A stretch of DNA of 5,563 nucleotides from Planctomycetota bacterium (GTDB lineage Bacteria > Planctomycetota > UBA8742 > SKZP01). Below are positions 5,519 through 5,563 of the stretch, one piece after another; the stretch's first letter is position 1; every line of letters starts with the position of its first letter. The notes below the pieces were generated by a model. It was not told where the DNA came from, searched no databases, and worked only from the letters and a program-made list of their open reading frames with translations. The position numbers and the translations under genes are program-made. Location: NCBI GenBank assembly GCA_007127275.1, contig SKZP01000050.1, positions 1-5,563 of the forward strand, written 5' to 3'.

Positions 5519-5563
5519 AGCGAGTATTGTCGACGAAAAGGGAGCGCAAGGCGCCAGCCCTGC

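Overview
The window holds three protein genes from a GC-rich bacterial genome: the 3' part of coaC (+), a large secreted, membrane-anchored surface protein (-), and mnmE (+). No rRNA, tRNA, CRISPR array, insertion sequence or phage gene was recognised. Organism assignment is an inference. The MnmE has a divergent N-terminal domain (an LHLPGSP segment where most bacteria have LHGHGG), and the CoaC is a stand-alone protein, not fused to CoaB. Both fit Planctomycetota or a neighbouring deep-branching phylum better than Proteobacteria or Firmicutes. The Gly-Gly-Cys type C-terminal sorting signal on the surface protein is also known from myxobacteria and several other phyla, so the phylum is not settled.

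Layout: positions 1-422 carry the last 139 codons of a flavoprotein-type phosphopantothenoylcysteine decarboxylase (coenzyme A biosynthesis). Positions 423-916 contain no convincing gene, but they hold four perfect-stem inverted repeats and one short direct repeat. Positions 917-3670 (minus strand) encode a protein of about 917 residues. It has a signal peptide, a nidogen-like beta-sandwich region, three related beta-rich modules, a further beta-rich region, and a C-terminal GGGGC / transmembrane / RRR tail typical of envelope sorting. Positions 3671-3857 are a divergent intergenic region with a ribosome binding site for each flanking gene and a dyad that could be an operator. Positions 3858-5444 encode the tRNA-modifying GTPase MnmE, with an unusual insertion just after the DTAG motif. 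Positions 5445-5563 hold a nested stem-loop and no visible gene.

The three genes do not form an operon: coaC and the surface-protein gene converge, while the surface-protein gene and mnmE diverge. CoaC and MnmE are housekeeping enzymes, and the surface protein is an accessory envelope component of unknown function. I see no clear new multi-gene system. The points most worth a second look are the sorting signal, the altered switch II of MnmE, and the structured spacer after coaC.
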